Assembly: GCA_019695095.1 (NCBI GenBank)
Contig: JAIBAQ010000016.1
Coordinates: 1 to 60,633, forward strand
DNA: 60,633 nt
Direction of reading: 5' to 3'
DNA from: Candidatus Hydrogenedentota bacterium
Lineage (GTDB): Bacteria > Hydrogenedentota > Hydrogenedentia > Hydrogenedentales > SLHB01
In this document: positions 60,443 through 60,633 of the stretch, one piece after another
How the letters are laid out: each line of letters opens with the position of its first letter
How positions within the stretch are numbered: position 1 is the first letter of the stretch
The notes under the pieces: model-generated
What the model saw: only the letters and a program-made list of their open reading frames with translations
What the model was told of the DNA's origin: nothing
Database searches by the model: none
Position numbers and translations under genes: made by a program

Positions 60443-60633
60443 CTAGGCGGCTGCGGGGAAGATGGCTTTCAATGCAATGAGGACGAGGTTGACGTCGGTG
60501 AGGAGTTGGATGGCGGCGACGACGGTCAGGACGAGGATGACGCGGTTGAAGACGGTTTCGGAGACGCGGTGGTGCATCCATTTGCCGAGGGCGGAGCCGA
60601 GGGGTATTAGGGGCACAAGCACGAGGTCGAAGA
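60443..60633 (-). CDS. TauE/SafE-family permease, C-terminal end (5' part outside the window)
   Basis: The - strand frame is open to the window edge and ends at a TAG (60445-60443), giving 62 residues. The segment PLGSALGKWMHHRVSETVFN followed by RVILVLTVVAAIQLL is the conserved last part of TauE/SafE sulfite exporters, with two predicted spans. The substrate could be an organosulfur or sulfite anion. Too short for more. Confidence 0.75.
   Translation of the reverse strand, partial: FDLVLVPLIPLGSALGKWMHHRVSETVFNRVILVLTVVAAIQLLTDVNLVLIALKAIFPAAA

Overview
The window reads as a GC-rich chromosome segment of a Gram-negative, anaerobically respiring heterotroph. Outer-membrane and envelope genes (ExbB/ExbD with a TonB-like partner, a lipoprotein cytochrome, an HtrA protease), a MoxR/DUF58/VWA operon ending in DUF4159, tandem GH50-like and GH95 glycosidases and a giant ELWxxDGT/FG-GAP surface protein together suggest an uncultured planctomycete/verrucomicrobia/Hydrogenedentota-like lineage. 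That placement is inference from gene content only. No rRNA, tRNA, transposase, prophage or CRISPR array was seen.

Region 1 (1-12904, + strand) starts inside an ammonia-forming nitrite reductase (nrfA). It runs with tiny spacers or overlaps into a MoxR ATPase, a DUF58 protein, two membrane VWA proteins, a large coiled-coil membrane protein, a DUF4159 protein, a metallophosphatase-like protein and a thioredoxin-like protein.

Region 2 (13017-20270) is a second nitrogen-oxide module. On the - strand lie an Rrf2 regulator and a short hybrid-cluster protein (Hcp). Divergently, on the + strand, lie a tetraheme lipoprotein cytochrome, a Tat-exported four-cluster ferredoxin, an NrfD/PsrC quinol-side membrane protein, an octaheme hydroxylamine-oxidoreductase-like cytochrome and a small unknown protein. 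With nrfA the picture is nitrite, hydroxylamine and NO reduction. The HAO-NrfCD-cytochrome combination is the most interesting system here.

Region 3 (20352-29952) has a DUF3748 beta-propeller protein (-), an argC-argJ-argB arginine block behind a near-consensus promoter, an exbB-exbD-TonB-like-zinc-ribbon operon interrupted by a palindromic repeat, and a PhyH dioxygenase followed by a DegT/DnrJ aminotransferase.

Region 4 (29953-36255) is accessory: a large nested hairpin with a tiny ORF, a PIN toxin with two tandem antitoxin-like genes, a MerR regulator, a membrane-anchored Hsp20, a tyrosine/dual-specificity phosphatase-like protein divergent from an HtrA protease, and a class III PLP enzyme.

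Region 5 (36345-42830) is one 2161-residue secreted, repeat-built protein. Region 6 (43303-48951, -) holds an APH-like kinase/acyl-CoA dehydrogenase pair, two Gfo/Idh/MocA oxidoreductases, a small membrane protein and a sugar isomerase/epimerase-like protein. Region 7 (49156-60633) holds an acyltransferase, a secreted glycosidase-like protein, two tandem GH50-like glycosidases, a PseG-like protein, a GH95 fucosidase, intergenic palindromic repeats and the end of a TauE/SafE permease.
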